64,000 bases of DNA from Priestia abyssalis (GTDB lineage Bacteria > Bacillota > Bacilli > Bacillales > Bacillaceae_H), in contig NZ_KV917369.1 of assembly GCF_002019595.1 (NCBI RefSeq), positions 3,054,624 to 3,118,623 on the forward strand, given 5' to 3'. The notes below the pieces were generated by a model that searched no databases, was not told the origin of the DNA, and was given only the letters and a program-made list of their open reading frames with translations. Position numbers and translations under genes: made by a program. Positions 7,924 through 16,323 of the stretch are shown in pieces; within the stretch, counting starts at the first letter, position 1, and every line of letters begins with the position of its first letter.

Positions 7924-8826
7924 ATGAGCAACAAACAAACACGAATTATTGAAACGGCAATGAAACTCTTCTCACAAAAAGGGTATCATTCCACTTCCAT
8001 ACAAGAAATTGCCGAAAACAGCGGGATTGCGAAAGGATCCATTTACAATTATTTTTCATCCAAAGAAGATTTATTCATGTCGATTTTCAAGCATTATCAT
8101 GAACGGCTGTTCAATAAAGTATCTGAAATCGAACAGAATGAGACATTATCGGATCGTGATATGTTTGCGGAACAGCTTTACATTCAATTTCAACAGTTTT
8201 TATCGCAAAAAGATTTCATTCATATGCAAATGCGCCAACAAATCATTCAAGTAAACGATGAAATTCGCAACTATATGTTTAAAGCCCGGGCCGAAATGCT
8301 CAACTGGTATTGTCAGCGAATCCGCCAACTATATGGCCCTAAAACGGAGAAATCCATCTTTGATTTGGCTACGATTTTATCAGGCATGGTAAGAGAATAC
8401 ATGTTTTATATGATCGTGGAAGATAAACCGATCGATTTAAAACGGCTCGCTCACTATATCATCGCCCGTTTAGAAGATATTGTAGAAGGATTGAAAGACA
8501 ATCAGGAACCCTTGCTGGACAGCACGATAATGGATAATTATATTCATATACACGACCATCAGAAAAAGCAAGCTTCCACGCACTTACTACATATTTTGGA
8601 GCAAATTGAAACCCTGTCTCAGGAAGCAGAACTCGATTCCGATAAGAAAGAAAAAGCCTGTTCTTCCATTAACGCATTAAAAGAGGAAATAAAGGAAAAT
8701 GCGGAAAACTCCAAGCTCGTCGTCGTGGAAAGTCTCCTATTCTTTTTACGGCACTTGGACATACCTGAAGCGGATAAGTATTTGGATGAATGTTCCAAAA
8801 TAGCAAAAACACATTTCAACAAATGA
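7924..8826 (+). CDS. TetR/AcrR-family regulator with long C-terminal domain
   Basis: A 300-residue protein. The TetR helix-turn-helix spans about residues 5-47 (IIETAMKLFSQKGYHSTSIQEIAENSGIAKGSIYNYFSSKEDLF). At 300 residues it is longer than the usual 190-220; the extra part (about residues 200-300) is helical and Glu/Lys-rich. B. subtilis YerO, a repressor of the SwrC efflux pump, has a similar length, but no pump gene is adjacent here. It follows the small paired ORF and ends at a strong terminator. Confidence 0.88.
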   Translation: MSNKQTRIIETAMKLFSQKGYHSTSIQEIAENSGIAKGSIYNYFSSKEDLFMSIFKHYHERLFNKVSEIEQNETLSDRDMFAEQLYIQFQQFLSQKDFIHMQMRQQIIQVNDEIRNYMFKARAEMLNWYCQRIRQLYGPKTEKSIFDLATILSGMVREYMFYMIVEDKPIDLKRLAHYIIARLEDIVEGLKDNQEPLLDSTIMDNYIHIHDHQKKQASTHLLHILEQIETLSQEAELDSDKKEKACSSINALKEEIKENAENSKLVVVESLLFFLRHLDIPEADKYLDECSKIAKTHFNK

Positions 8827-8876
8827 CTGAGTGGTTAGGTAAGATTCTTGAGCCGATGCCATCATCGCTTGTTAAT

Positions 8877-8920
8877 AGAAGGGCTCCAGGATCATCATGT
8901 TCCTGGAGCCCTTCTAAATT
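8877..8920. terminator. Bidirectional terminator between TetR and TSUP genes
   Basis: A perfect 15-bp stem, AGAAGGGCTCCAGGA against TCCTGGAGCCCTTCT, followed by an AT-rich tail. Confidence 0.75.
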
Positions 8921-8972
8921 ATTATAAAGGAAACCTAGTCCTACTGCCCGTTAATGCAGGATAAACCCTTTC

Positions 8973-9752
8973 TTAATGAAAAATATCAAACCAAATTTTG
9001 ATGGATGTCCCCATAATGAGCATGGCCAAAACCATTTGCAGCGATTTCGTGTCCGTTTTTTTGCCAATGGCCGCACCAAGCGGCGATGCTATCATGCTCG
9101 CCAGTACGATACATAGGGCAGGTGCCCATAATACTTGATTTGTTGCCATTTTCCCGATAGTCGTACCGATTGATGATAAAAGCGTAACCGCCAGGGAAGT
9201 CGCGATGGTGACCCTAGTTGGAATTCGCAGTACAATCAACATAATCGGCACCAGCAAAAAGGCTCCTCCCGCCCCTACTATACCGGCACTGACTCCTACT
9301 AAAAAGGCCAAAGCCGACGTTTTAAAAACAGGAAACCAAATATCCTCCAATGGAATGTCCTCTTTTCCCTTTTTCGGCAAAAAAAGGAGGATCGTGGCCG
9401 CAGTGGCCAAAAAGGCATAAATAACATTAATGGTCCATTCTGTGAAAACGGTCGAGATTGAGCTGCCAATCAGCCCGCCTATGAGTACACTCGAACCCAT
9501 ATAAACGATAAGCGGTTTATGTAGAAAGCCGGCGCCCCGGTATGCGAGCATTCCCGCACTTGAAGCAGCCAACGCTTGAATGGCCCCAATTCCCGCCACA
9601 TCATGTGCTTCAAATCCTGTAAACCCTAACGCTGGCGGCACAAATAAAAGGAGCGGATACAAAACGATCGATCCGCCGATTCCAAGCATTCCTGATAAAA
9701 AAGAACTCATAAATCCAAGTACAAACACTGTCAGAAGAAAAGATAGTGTCAT
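8973..9752 (-). CDS. TSUP (TauE/SafE) family sulfur/organic anion exporter, copy 1
   Basis: A 259-residue protein with two repeats of about four membrane segments, each marked by a GMLGIGGSI or AGIVGAGGAF loop typical of TSUP proteins. Members export sulfite, sulfoacetate or related anions. It is a paralogue of the TSUP gene at 11013-11792: same length and nearly colinear segments. The ATG at 9752 is preferred, with AGAAGTG 5 nt upstream. A strong hairpin (9782-9830) lies in its leader. Its placement beside the persulfide locus suggests export of sulfite or thiosulfate. Confidence 0.88.
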   Translation of the reverse strand: MTLSFLLTVFVLGFMSSFLSGMLGIGGSIVLYPLLLFVPPALGFTGFEAHDVAGIGAIQALAASSAGMLAYRGAGFLHKPLIVYMGSSVLIGGLIGSSISTVFTEWTINVIYAFLATAATILLFLPKKGKEDIPLEDIWFPVFKTSALAFLVGVSAGIVGAGGAFLLVPIMLIVLRIPTRVTIATSLAVTLLSSIGTTIGKMATNQVLWAPALCIVLASMIASPLGAAIGKKTDTKSLQMVLAMLIMGTSIKIWFDIFH

Positions 9753-9781
9753 GCTGTCACTTCTTTCTATTTTTAACTCCA

Positions 9782-9830
9782 CGTAAATCCTGCAGCATGA
9801 GTCAAAATCACTCGTGCTGTAGGATTTACG
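9782..9830 (-). repeat. 21-bp hairpin in the leader of TSUP copy 1
   Basis: CGTAAATCCTGCAGCATGAGT pairs over 21 bp with its downstream partner, with only two G-T mismatches and a 7-nt loop. It ends 30 nt before the start codon and has no U-run. It could be an attenuator, an mRNA-stabilising hairpin or a repeat. The rest of the 9831-10048 gap shows nothing clear. Confidence 0.5.
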
Positions 9831-10048
9831 CATAAGCAGCTGCCAATTTCCCTACGGGCCCTTGCCAGCCGCTCATATAAGAACCTTTGTAAGCTAACTC
9901 AAGATGAAAACACAAGAAAATCACTAAAGATAAATGTTATTTAGATGGCTAACTTTGCCTTATTTTCTCTACTATCATATCTTATATACCTAAATACGCC
10001 TACCCGTTTTACATATCTTTTACAAAGGAACTTGTACAATACATTTTA

Positions 10049-10100
10049 ATAAAAAAAGCCGCCACCGTCCTTTTCATTAAAAGGACGAGGTGACGGCTTT
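10049..10100 (-). terminator. Terminator of the carboxylesterase gene
   Basis: A hairpin AAAGCCGTCACC...GGTGGCGGCTTT with inner stem CGTCCTTT/AAAGGACG runs into seven U on the minus strand and overlaps the last codons of the gene. Confidence 0.8.
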
Positions 10101-10841
10101 AGGAATCTGTTGTTCGATAAATTGTCCGCATCGCTTTGCAATCAACTCTTTGTCATAATCCATGGATGCAACATGGTATGAATTGAATAAGGATACCATC
10201 TCTTTTTTGGCCGAACCGATATGCTCGAGGAGATAATCTGAATTCTCAGCCGGAACAACATGATCTTCGATCGATTTAAAGCATAAAACAGGGACCGTAA
10301 TCGATGGCAGCAATGTAGGCGTGAACTTCATCAGTGCCTGTAATTGATGGATGGCTGTTAACGGAGCCTTGTCATACGTAATTTCATGGATACCCTTCTC
10401 TTTAATATCAGGAGCGGGTTCATCCACAAATCGCGGTTCTGTTTTATCCTCTAAATAGTTAAACCCGGGAACGCTTAAAGCGGTGTTAATCAACATGATG
10501 CCTTTAATATCCGGATATTTATGGGCGAGCTTTAATGTCAGCGTCCCTCCCATGGACTGGCCGACAACGAAAATCTCCGTGCAGCGCAGCTTCAACCATT
10601 CATATCCTTCTTCGAGGCTGTCAAACCATTCTTCATGATGGCAATTTTCTAAGTCTTCCTCATGTGTGCCATGCCCTTTCAATCTCGGGGCGAAAACAGT
10701 GTAACCGAACTCCGCCAATGCTTCACCTAAAAACTGCATACTTTGCGGCGTGCCCATAAAACCGTGGGAAATTAATACCCCTATTTCGTTTCCTTCCCAA
10801 TAAAAAGGCTCGGCTCCAGGAATCACTGTGTATTTTTTCAT
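10077..10841 (-). CDS. Carboxylesterase / monoacylglycerol lipase-type alpha/beta hydrolase
   Basis: A 254-residue protein close in layout to Geobacillus Est30-type carboxylesterases. The nucleophile elbow is GQSMG (Ser96), the acid is Asp193 in SIEDHVVP and the His is His223 in NSYHVASMD. The oxyanion-hole strand is LISHGFMGTPQSM. It hydrolyses short- to medium-chain esters or monoglycerides in the cytoplasm. The start at 10841 has GAGGAG 9 nt upstream. It lies between the two TSUP genes but has its own terminator, so a link with sulfur export is not implied. Confidence 0.9.
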   Translation of the reverse strand: MKKYTVIPGAEPFYWEGNEIGVLISHGFMGTPQSMQFLGEALAEFGYTVFAPRLKGHGTHEEDLENCHHEEWFDSLEEGYEWLKLRCTEIFVVGQSMGGTLTLKLAHKYPDIKGIMLINTALSVPGFNYLEDKTEPRFVDEPAPDIKEKGIHEITYDKAPLTAIHQLQALMKFTPTLLPSITVPVLCFKSIEDHVVPAENSDYLLEHIGSAKKEMVSLFNSYHVASMDYDKELIAKRCGQFIEQQIPKAVTSSF

Positions 10842-10955
10842 TCTTCCATCTCCTCTGTCATCTCTTATCTTTATTATTCCTATAAATATACTATGAATTA
10901 AAATAAAAAGAAAGGTTAATTTTCTCATTTCTTAACAAATTTTGTTTATCCTACG

Positions 10956-11008
10956 AAAAACGGACGATTCATGAACACTCGCAAGAGCTTCCATGAATTG
11001 TCCGTTTT
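10956..11008 (-). terminator. Terminator of TSUP copy 2
   Basis: ACGGACAATTCATG on the minus strand pairs with CATGAATCGTCCGT and is followed by TTTTTC, 5 nt past the stop. Confidence 0.7.
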
Positions 11009-11012
11009 CAGT

Positions 11013-11792
11013 TTAAGATAGAATATCAAGCCAGATTTTAATAGAAGTGGCCACAATGAGGCCCGCCAATAAAAGCTGAAGCACTTTCGTGTTTACTTTT
11101 TTCCCGATATTTGCTCCCAACGGAGAAGCGATCATACTTGCGATGATCATGACGGCCGCCGGTAAATAGTCGACTTGGCCCGTCGTTATTTTACCGATGG
11201 TGGCACCGATGGAAGAAATGAATGTAATCGCGAGTGAAGTTGCAATCGTCATGCGTGTCGGAATCTTTAAGACGACAAGCATGATCGGCACTAAAATAAA
11301 CGCACCCGCTGCCCCGACAACCCCTGCGCTAATACCGACGAAAAAAGCCGATAATGCCGCAACCCATTTATTGAACTTCACATGATCAAGCGGAATGTCA
11401 TCCAAATTTTTCTTTCGTATGAACATCATCAACGCTGCCATCGTCGCTAGAACAGCATAGACGATATTGATCGCTTCTTCACTTAACAGTTTGGAGCCAT
11501 AGCCGCCGATAAAGCTTCCGACTAAAATACTGGCTCCCATATAGACGATGAGTGTTTTATTTAAGTAACCGCCTTTTCGATAAGCCCACACACCCGCAAT
11601 CGTTGCAAAAAATACCTGAACGGCGGAAATTCCGGATACTTCATGGGCGCTAAAAGCGGCAAACCCTAACATTGGCGGAAGATAAAGCAGCATCGGATAC
11701 TTGATAATAGAGCCCCCGATTCCCACCATTCCCGAAATAAAAGAACCAATAAATCCAATAAGAAAAATAGTAATGGTAAACCCAAGATCCAT
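11013..11792 (-). CDS. yrkJ: TSUP (TauE/SafE) family sulfur exporter, copy 2 (YrkJ-like)
   Basis: A 259-residue protein with two four-helix repeats and the GMVGIGGSI and [10 protein letters not shown] loops of the family. It lies downstream of tusA, the YrkH-like dioxygenase and the YrkF-like protein, the order of the B. subtilis yrkF-yrkH-yrkI-yrkJ locus. The likely role is export of sulfite or thiosulfate produced by persulfide oxidation; the substrate is inferred from context. A GAGGTGACAGT site precedes the ATG. The 380-nt gap before it holds a terminator and a repeat, so it may have its own promoter. Confidence 0.88.
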   Translation of the reverse strand: MDLGFTITIFLIGFIGSFISGMVGIGGSIIKYPMLLYLPPMLGFAAFSAHEVSGISAVQVFFATIAGVWAYRKGGYLNKTLIVYMGASILVGSFIGGYGSKLLSEEAINIVYAVLATMAALMMFIRKKNLDDIPLDHVKFNKWVAALSAFFVGISAGVVGAAGAFILVPIMLVVLKIPTRMTIATSLAITFISSIGATIGKITTGQVDYLPAAVMIIASMIASPLGANIGKKVNTKVLQLLLAGLIVATSIKIWLDILS

Positions 11793-12063
11793 ACTGTCAC
11801 CTCATTCATTTCATTTACATCAACTTTTTTTGATGAAAAATTTTTAGCTTTTTATAAAAGGTTGTTTTCGCAAACTTTGTGGCTATTTAACAAGTAGTGG
11901 GGAGTGGTTGATTTCCGCTCCAATCAACCTTAAACGCTTATCTTTTAAGAAACCTATCTAAAAACAACAATCTTTTAGAAAAGAGCCTTATAAAAAAACA
12001 TGTGTCTCTGTCAAAAGTTTCTCGTGTCATAACAAGAACATAGCATAAATAATACATTTTTTA

Positions 12064-12167
12064 CGGAAAGGATCCGTCACTGAATCCCATGCTTTTAACG
12101 AATTTCATGCCAGATCCTTTCGGAAGAATGACTGAAAGGGATGCTCTTCATCCCTTTCAGTCATTCT
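12064..12167. repeat. Two-module hairpin repeat (R1) including the tusA terminator
   Basis: The first module (AAAGGATC ... GATCCTTT, 12064-12120) is followed by a perfect 19-bp hairpin AGAATGACTGAAAGGGATG (12125-12167). The same two-part layout occurs at 42424-42521 and 53863-53955. The second hairpin probably also ends the tusA transcript on the minus strand. The rest of the gap between TSUP copy 2 and tusA (11793-12063) is AT-rich with no gene. Confidence 0.6.
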
Positions 12168-12172
12168 TCTAT

Positions 12173-12400
12173 TCAAGCTTTTTTGATCCAGAATTTGTAT
12201 ACGCCGTCTTCTTCTGTATCTTTTACTAATTCATGGCCTGTTGAACTCGCCCATGCAGTTAAGTCATTTTTAGAGCCTTTATCTGTTGCATGAATTTCTA
12301 GAATTTCACCGCTGTTAATTTCATCGATCGCTTTTTTTGTACGAACGATCGGCATTGGGCAAGCTAATCCTTTTGCATCTAATACTTTTGTTGATTCCAT
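12173..12400 (-). CDS. yrkI: TusA-family sulfur carrier protein (YrkI-like)
   Basis: A 75-residue protein with the TusA signature [14 protein letters not shown]; Cys14 is the sulfur-carrying residue. It shuttles persulfide sulfur between rhodaneses and acceptors in the cytoplasm. A GGAGGAATG site precedes the ATG. It is the last gene of the 14497-12173 block. The N-terminal domain of the YrkF-like protein two genes upstream is nearly the same sequence, so the two probably arose by duplication. Confidence 0.95.
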   Translation of the reverse strand: MESTKVLDAKGLACPMPIVRTKKAIDEINSGEILEIHATDKGSKNDLTAWASSTGHELVKDTEEDGVYKFWIKKA

Positions 12401-12461
12401 GTTTACATTCCTCCGTTAATTTATGTTTATTTTTATATTAGTTCTTGGCAACGCGCTTTTC

Positions 12462-13595
12462 TTAGCCATGTACGGCACAGCGGTTTGGTCCGATTTCCAT
12501 TTCGCGCTGTTCGTCTTCTGATGGAGTGATTTTCCCCATGTTCGTTTGGCGAATTTCTTGATAGCTGTTTGGCTGCGGCGGCAGGTTTTCTGTCACCGTT
12601 TTGCGGAACTCGTTTTCATCCTCGATGTTCAAGCCTGGATTTTTCGCGAATAAGTCCCCAAGTTTTGCGGCTACTTCCCCGTTATCGCCAAGCTCGGAGA
12701 TGAAGCCAAAGTGAGCCGGCAGGACGATTAACTCATTTGATAATTCTTTATAACGATTGTACAGGGTATTGCGAAGGTCACTTACCCAGTCTTCCGCTTT
12801 TCCGGCCAAATCCGGACGTCCAATCGATTCGATGAACAAAATATCGCCTGTAATTAAATATTGATCATCAATGATTAAAGACGTGCTTCCAATCGTATGA
12901 CCTGGAGAATATAACGGCTGAATCGCAATGTTCGTTGTACCGACTTTAATATCCTGACCTTCTTCCAGCTTGTGATAGTCGAAAGTCACTTCGCCCGCAT
13001 CTTTTTCAGGTAAGAAATAGTTTGCGCCTGATTTTTCAGCGAGCTTGCGGCCGCCTGAAATATGATCCGCATGTAAATGTGTATCGATCGTCGCGATGAT
13101 TTTCGCATTGCGTTCTTTCGCAAAATTTTCGAATACTTCTGTCGTTCTTACCGTATCAATGACTGCCGCTTCTCCGTTTGATTCAACATAGTAAGATAAG
13201 CAGCCTTTTCCGATGCGAACGAACTGATACACTTCTCCGCCGTCTTTTAAGTCGCCTAGTTTGACCGGTTCCAAATGCTCACTCCACGCCCTCATCCCGC
13301 CTTGAAGATAAGAAATATTTTGAATGCCTTGTTCGATCAACATTTCAGCTACCATGATCGATGAACCTTCTTTTGCACAAATGACGACGATTTCTTTGTC
13401 CTTTGGAAGCTGGTCCAAAATAGTTTCGACTCCGTCCAATAAATCGAAGTAAGGAACATTGATAATCTCAACACCTTCTCCTTCTACTTTCCAGTCATCA
13501 AAATCGCCCTTATTACGGACATCTAAAATGAAAAACTTTTCTTTGCTGATTACTTTTTTCGTCAATTCACTCGCTGTAAGTGCTCGAAGTGTCAT
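12462..13595 (-). CDS. yrkH: Rhodanese - metallo-beta-lactamase fusion, persulfide dioxygenase-like (YrkH-like)
   Basis: A 377-residue protein. Residues 5-105 form a rhodanese domain with Cys73 ([10 protein letters not shown]). Residues about 120-330 form an ETHE1-type metallo-hydrolase with H173-x-H175-x-D177-H178, His233 (PGHTIGS) and Asp251 (TGD), the ligands for one non-heme iron. The predicted reaction is oxidation of persulfide to sulfite. In S. aureus CstB the domain order is reversed, dioxygenase first. The C-terminal tail ends NRCAVHG. The start at 13595 is chosen because AGGGGGG precedes it; a longer frame overlaps the upstream gene. Confidence 0.92.
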   Translation of the reverse strand: MTLRALTASELTKKVISKEKFFILDVRNKGDFDDWKVEGEGVEIINVPYFDLLDGVETILDQLPKDKEIVVICAKEGSSIMVAEMLIEQGIQNISYLQGGMRAWSEHLEPVKLGDLKDGGEVYQFVRIGKGCLSYYVESNGEAAVIDTVRTTEVFENFAKERNAKIIATIDTHLHADHISGGRKLAEKSGANYFLPEKDAGEVTFDYHKLEEGQDIKVGTTNIAIQPLYSPGHTIGSTSLIIDDQYLITGDILFIESIGRPDLAGKAEDWVSDLRNTLYNRYKELSNELIVLPAHFGFISELGDNGEVAAKLGDLFAKNPGLNIEDENEFRKTVTENLPPQPNSYQEIRQTNMGKITPSEDEQREMEIGPNRCAVHG

Positions 13596-13623
13596 GCTTA
13601 TTCCCCCCTGTTTCTCCTTCAAA

Positions 13624-14187
13624 TTATTCGGTTTGACCTGTCCAGTCACGCATGCCAGGTACGACATTGATTAATTTTTTGAAGCCTTGTCTTTTCATCG
13701 TTTGAGCGGCCATTTCACTTCGGCGCCCTGAATGGCAAATGACATAAATTTCATCTTCTTTATTTAGTTCACCCGCACGTTTTTCCACTTCGCCAAGCGG
13801 GATATGAACAACACCCGGAATGTGGCCTGCTTCATACTCATCCAATTCACGAACATCCAAAATATGGATCGGTTCATTACTCTCTACTTTTGTCTTAAGT
13901 TCATCCAGTGAGATTTCAGGAATGACCGTCGGTTCAGCGGATGCATTCGTTCCGCTTTTGCGAAGGAAATGATGCAGTACATCTCCTTCTTCTTTTGTTC
14001 CTAAGTACTCGTGACCTGTACTGTTCGCCCATGCTTGTAGATCGGCTGTTGATCCCTTGTCAGTTGCTTGCACTTCCAACACCTGACCATCTGCTATTTC
14101 TGCCATCGCTTTTTTCGTGCGAACGATCGGCATTGGGCACGCAAGCCCTTTTGCATCCAATACTTTATCTGCTGTTATATTCATCAT
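13624..14187 (-). CDS. yrkF: TusA-rhodanese fusion sulfurtransferase (YrkF-like)
   Basis: A 187-residue fusion. Residues 1-76 are a TusA domain with Cys17 in [14 protein letters not shown]; residues 92-187 are a rhodanese with catalytic loop C-H-S-G-R-R-S (Cys151). A persulfide could pass between the two cysteines within one chain. It resembles B. subtilis YrkF and is functionally comparable to part of staphylococcal CstA. It starts 11 nt after the stop of the upstream rhodanese, with AAGGGGG as ribosome binding site, so it is in the same operon. Confidence 0.94.
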   Translation of the reverse strand: MMNITADKVLDAKGLACPMPIVRTKKAMAEIADGQVLEVQATDKGSTADLQAWANSTGHEYLGTKEEGDVLHHFLRKSGTNASAEPTVIPEISLDELKTKVESNEPIHILDVRELDEYEAGHIPGVVHIPLGEVEKRAGELNKEDEIYVICHSGRRSEMAAQTMKRQGFKKLINVVPGMRDWTGQTE

Positions 14188-14197
14188 TTCATCCCCC

Positions 14198-14497
14198 TTA
14201 TTCGATATCTCCAGTCCAATTAGACATTCCGCCCGCCATGTTTTTCACCTTGAATCCTTTGCCTGCCAACCACTCACAGGCAAGGCTGCTTCGGTTACCG
14301 CTCCGGCATACGACGATGTATTCCGTATTCGGATCCAATTCGTTCGTACGCGTCAGCACTTGGCCAAGCGGAATATGTTTTGCACCGGGAATTTTCCCTG
14401 CAGCAACCTCTTCTGCCTCGCGTACATCGATGATTGGCAATTGTTTGTCTTCTTTTAATGCTTTTTCTATTTCATTTGGCAAAATTTCAGGAAACAT
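14198..14497 (-). CDS. Single-domain rhodanese, first gene of the persulfide operon
   Basis: A 99-residue rhodanese with catalytic loop C-R-S-G-N-R-S (Cys64) and the DVREAEEVAAGKIPGAKHIP strand. It is likely the entry point for sulfane sulfur into the operon that continues with TusA-rhodanese, the dioxygenase-like protein and TusA. GGGAGG lies 8 nt before the ATG. A CstR-like palindrome lies 45 nt upstream. Confidence 0.93.
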   Translation of the reverse strand: MFPEILPNEIEKALKEDKQLPIIDVREAEEVAAGKIPGAKHIPLGQVLTRTNELDPNTEYIVVCRSGNRSSLACEWLAGKGFKVKNMAGGMSNWTGDIE

Positions 14498-14541
14498 AAT
14501 GAAACCTCCCGATGATAGTTTGTGTCACTTCATTTACACAA

Positions 14542-14557
14542 ATACCCATACAGGTAT
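14542..14557 (-). promoter_or_regulatory. CstR-like operator of the rhodanese/TusA/dioxygenase operon
   Basis: ATACC-N6-GGTAT, the same half-sites and spacing as at 2276-2291 and 15261-15276. It lies 45 nt upstream of the first gene. A TTGAAT word overlaps its distal side, but I cannot fix the -10. Confidence 0.6.
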
Positions 14558-14582
14558 AATTCAAACTAAAAAAAATTCCTTT

Positions 14583-14649
14583 GAGGTTGACTCGAAAGGA
14601 CGCAAACCAGCCCTTTCGAGTTAACCTCCGCAAAATGGCCCATTTTGCG
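14583..14649 (-). terminator. Terminator of the DsrE-like gene
   Basis: Two hairpins: CGCAAAATGG with its complement (14629-14649), then a 17-bp stem starting GAGGTTAACTCGAAAGG (14583-14628). On the minus strand this is followed by a run of eight U at about 14568. The second hairpin also resembles the R1 repeats. Confidence 0.65.
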
Positions 14650-14698
14650 TAAAAAGAAAATCATCATTTTTTCGACCTTATGGGACAGCCTCTATGGC

Positions 14699-15178
14699 TT
14701 AGATGAATAAGTTGACGTTTCCGTCAGCCGCCTCACCGAGGTAAGCAGCGACACCGCCAAGCTCGACACCATCCAGCAATTCTTTTTTTTTGATTCCCAA
14801 TAAATCCATTGTCATCGTGCATGCAACAAGCTTTACACCTTGTTCTTGCGCCATTTCAATCAATTGCGGCAAAGGAATGGCATTATGCTTTTTCATAACG
14901 CTCTTAATCATTTGCGGCCCCATGCCCATCATGTTCATATTGGATAAAGGCAACTTATCGGCGCCTTTTGGCATCATCCAGCCAAACATCTTTTCAATGA
15001 AGCTTTTAGATACCGGTGTATTTACCGTTTCTTTTTTTAATGAGTTCAATCCCCAGAACGTAAAGAAAATCGTTACGTCGTGGTCATATGCAGCCGCTCC
15101 GTTTGCGATAATGAACGCTGCCATTGCTTTATCATAATCACCGCTGAAAAGGATGATGTTCGTTGATTTCTTTTCCAT
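14699..15178 (-). CDS. yrkE: DsrE/DsrF-like sulfur-relay protein (YrkE-like)
   Basis: A 159-residue DsrE2-type protein with a conserved Cys120 in LVACTMTMDLLGI, the position that carries a persulfide in DsrE-type proteins. The FSGDYDKAMAAFIIANGAAA start is typical. It is expected to exchange sulfur with the TusA proteins downstream. It forms its own unit: a promoter with a CstR-like operator in front and a terminator behind. GAGGTGAAACG precedes the ATG. B. subtilis YrkE is the likely homologue. Confidence 0.92.
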   Translation of the reverse strand: MEKKSTNIILFSGDYDKAMAAFIIANGAAAYDHDVTIFFTFWGLNSLKKETVNTPVSKSFIEKMFGWMMPKGADKLPLSNMNMMGMGPQMIKSVMKKHNAIPLPQLIEMAQEQGVKLVACTMTMDLLGIKKKELLDGVELGGVAAYLGEAADGNVNLFI

Positions 15179-15195
15179 CGTTTCACCTCATTGTT

Positions 15196-15281
15196 ATACT
15201 ATATGGGGTATTAAAATCTTCGTTAAAACCCTTTACCGTAACCCCTATATGTATATTAATATACCCCGATAGGTATGTCAA
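15196..15281 (-). promoter_or_regulatory. Sigma-A promoter and two CstR-like operators of yrkE
   Basis: TTGACA (15281-15276) and TAATAT (15258-15253) are separated by exactly 17 nt. ATACC-N6-GGTAT (15261-15276) fills the spacer, an arrangement that would block RNA polymerase. A weaker copy, ATACT-N6-GGTAT, lies at 15196-15211 in the leader. A degenerate third copy is at 15239-15254. Confidence 0.7.
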
Positions 15282-15484
15282 CATATTTCTTTCAAAAAAT
15301 ATTCCTCTGCGGTATGGATTGAGAAAGACTGCCAAATAATAAAAAACAAAGAAGCCCTCATTTCAATACTCGGGGCAAATCCAAAAGTGAAAGTAGGAAA
15401 TTCTCTTTTTAGACTCCTCTTATTTGAATGGAGAAATGTCATACATCTGCATCCATTATAGAAGAAAGGAAGCGAAGGCACGCA

Positions 15485-15877
15485 ATGAAAAAAGTAATGG
15501 TTCTGTTCATGTCCCTCTTTTTCATTCAAGCTTTTCCTGCAGCCGGTGAAACGGAAAGCACAATCGATTATGATCATGAGCATTTATATGTCTTCTTGGA
15601 AATGACGCAGCAAGAGTATGATTCTCTATGGCAAGAAGGAAAAAGCATGGCGGAAATCGCGGAGAGTAAAGGTGTTTCTGAACAAGAATTGCTTCGTTAC
15701 CTCCTTGATAAAGAAGTGGAAGCCATGCGTTCTGCCTTAAACAGCGGCGAATTATCACACGTGCAGTACATCCAAAACATTTTACGATTGAAAGAAACGC
15801 TTCTCCATAAAATTCACGGCAACCCTCATCAAGAAGATGAGAGCGAAAAAGTTTCCAATGAAAAAAATGAAGGATAG
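15485..15877 (+). CDS. Small secreted protein with a helical repeat-like core
   Basis: A 130-residue protein with a clear signal peptide (residues 1-20, cleavage near FPAAGE). The mature part holds YDSLWQEGKSMAEIAESKGVSEQELLRYL, a helix-turn-helix-like pattern (GKSxAEIAExKGVS) common in small Bacillus exported proteins. The tail is His, Glu and Lys rich. The start at 15485 follows AAGGAAGCGAAGG. The function is unknown. It diverges from yrkE with 306 nt between them; apart from the yrkE promoter I see only AT-rich sequence there. Confidence 0.7.
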   Translation: MKKVMVLFMSLFFIQAFPAAGETESTIDYDHEHLYVFLEMTQQEYDSLWQEGKSMAEIAESKGVSEQELLRYLLDKEVEAMRSALNSGELSHVQYIQNILRLKETLLHKIHGNPHQEDESEKVSNEKNEG

Positions 15878-15908
15878 GGAGGTTCCTCCCTATCCTTCAT
15901 CTTTTTCA
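15870..15908 (+). terminator. Terminator of the small secreted protein gene
   Basis: AAGGATAGGGAGG pairs with CCTCCCTATCCTT and is followed by a U-rich tail (CATCTTTTTC). It overlaps the stop codon. Confidence 0.75.
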
Positions 15909-16008
15909 TTGGTTTTGCTGCCATGTGCAGCTTGAAAGCCTAAATAGTATTTATATGTATGTTTAATCTTCTGCCATACAATATACCCCACAATGTATCA
16001 AAAGCAGA

Positions 16009-16178
16009 TTATTGAGATAAATAATGATCAATGAGCATTTTTAATTTATTTATGTCTTTAGCCATTTCATGGGTTTGTTGAGTTTGAATCATTAATAGCA
16101 ATGCATCGATGTACCATGATATCCTTTATGGGCAAATAGCTTCATCGCCGATTCAATGATGGTATTCTTTCGACTCAC
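16009..16178 (-). pseudogene. TetR-family regulator remnant with a large internal deletion
   Basis: A GTG at 16178, 9 nt after AAGGAAGG, opens the TetR start TIIESAMKLFAHKGYHGTSM, which stops at 16092. In the next frame, 16101 down to 16009, the C-terminal end survives: LLLMIQTQQTHEMAKDINKLKMLIDHYLSQ. About 130-150 codons between them are gone and the frames no longer join. Its N-terminus resembles the TetR gene at 7924. It lies downstream of, and overlaps, a small frame related to 7703-7870. Confidence 0.7.
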
Positions 16179-16323
16179 TCCGTTCCCTTCCTTTAATGCA
16201 TTCATTTGTACCGTCTACTCTATCATGTATGTGATAAAATGAGAAGGAAATCCTTGGAGGGCATATTTCTGCCTTTACTCCATTACGCTTTAACTCTTCA
16301 ATAAACTCTCTCCTCACTGCCAA
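16153..16323 (-). CDS. Small protein paired with the TetR remnant (TTG start)
   Basis: A 56-codon frame from a TTG preceded by GGTGAGGTG. Residues 4-20 (RREFIEELKRNGVKAEI) align with the small protein at 7703-7870 (KIKFVEELKQRGVKIEL). The C-terminal part diverges and runs over the start of the TetR remnant. It may itself be decaying. No family is recognised. Confidence 0.4.
   Translation of the reverse strand: MAVRREFIEELKRNGVKAEICPPRISFSFYHIHDRVDGTNECIKGRERSESKEYHH

Noticed and set aside
7681..7938. An 85-codon minus-strand frame opposite the small TetR-linked gene
   Set aside because: Antisense to a frame with a strong ribosome binding site and a conserved relative; no start signal of its own.
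15983..15998. A fourth CstR-like site, ATACC-N6-TGTAT
   Set aside because: Only one half-site is intact and it lies beyond the end of a TetR remnant with no sulfur gene downstream.
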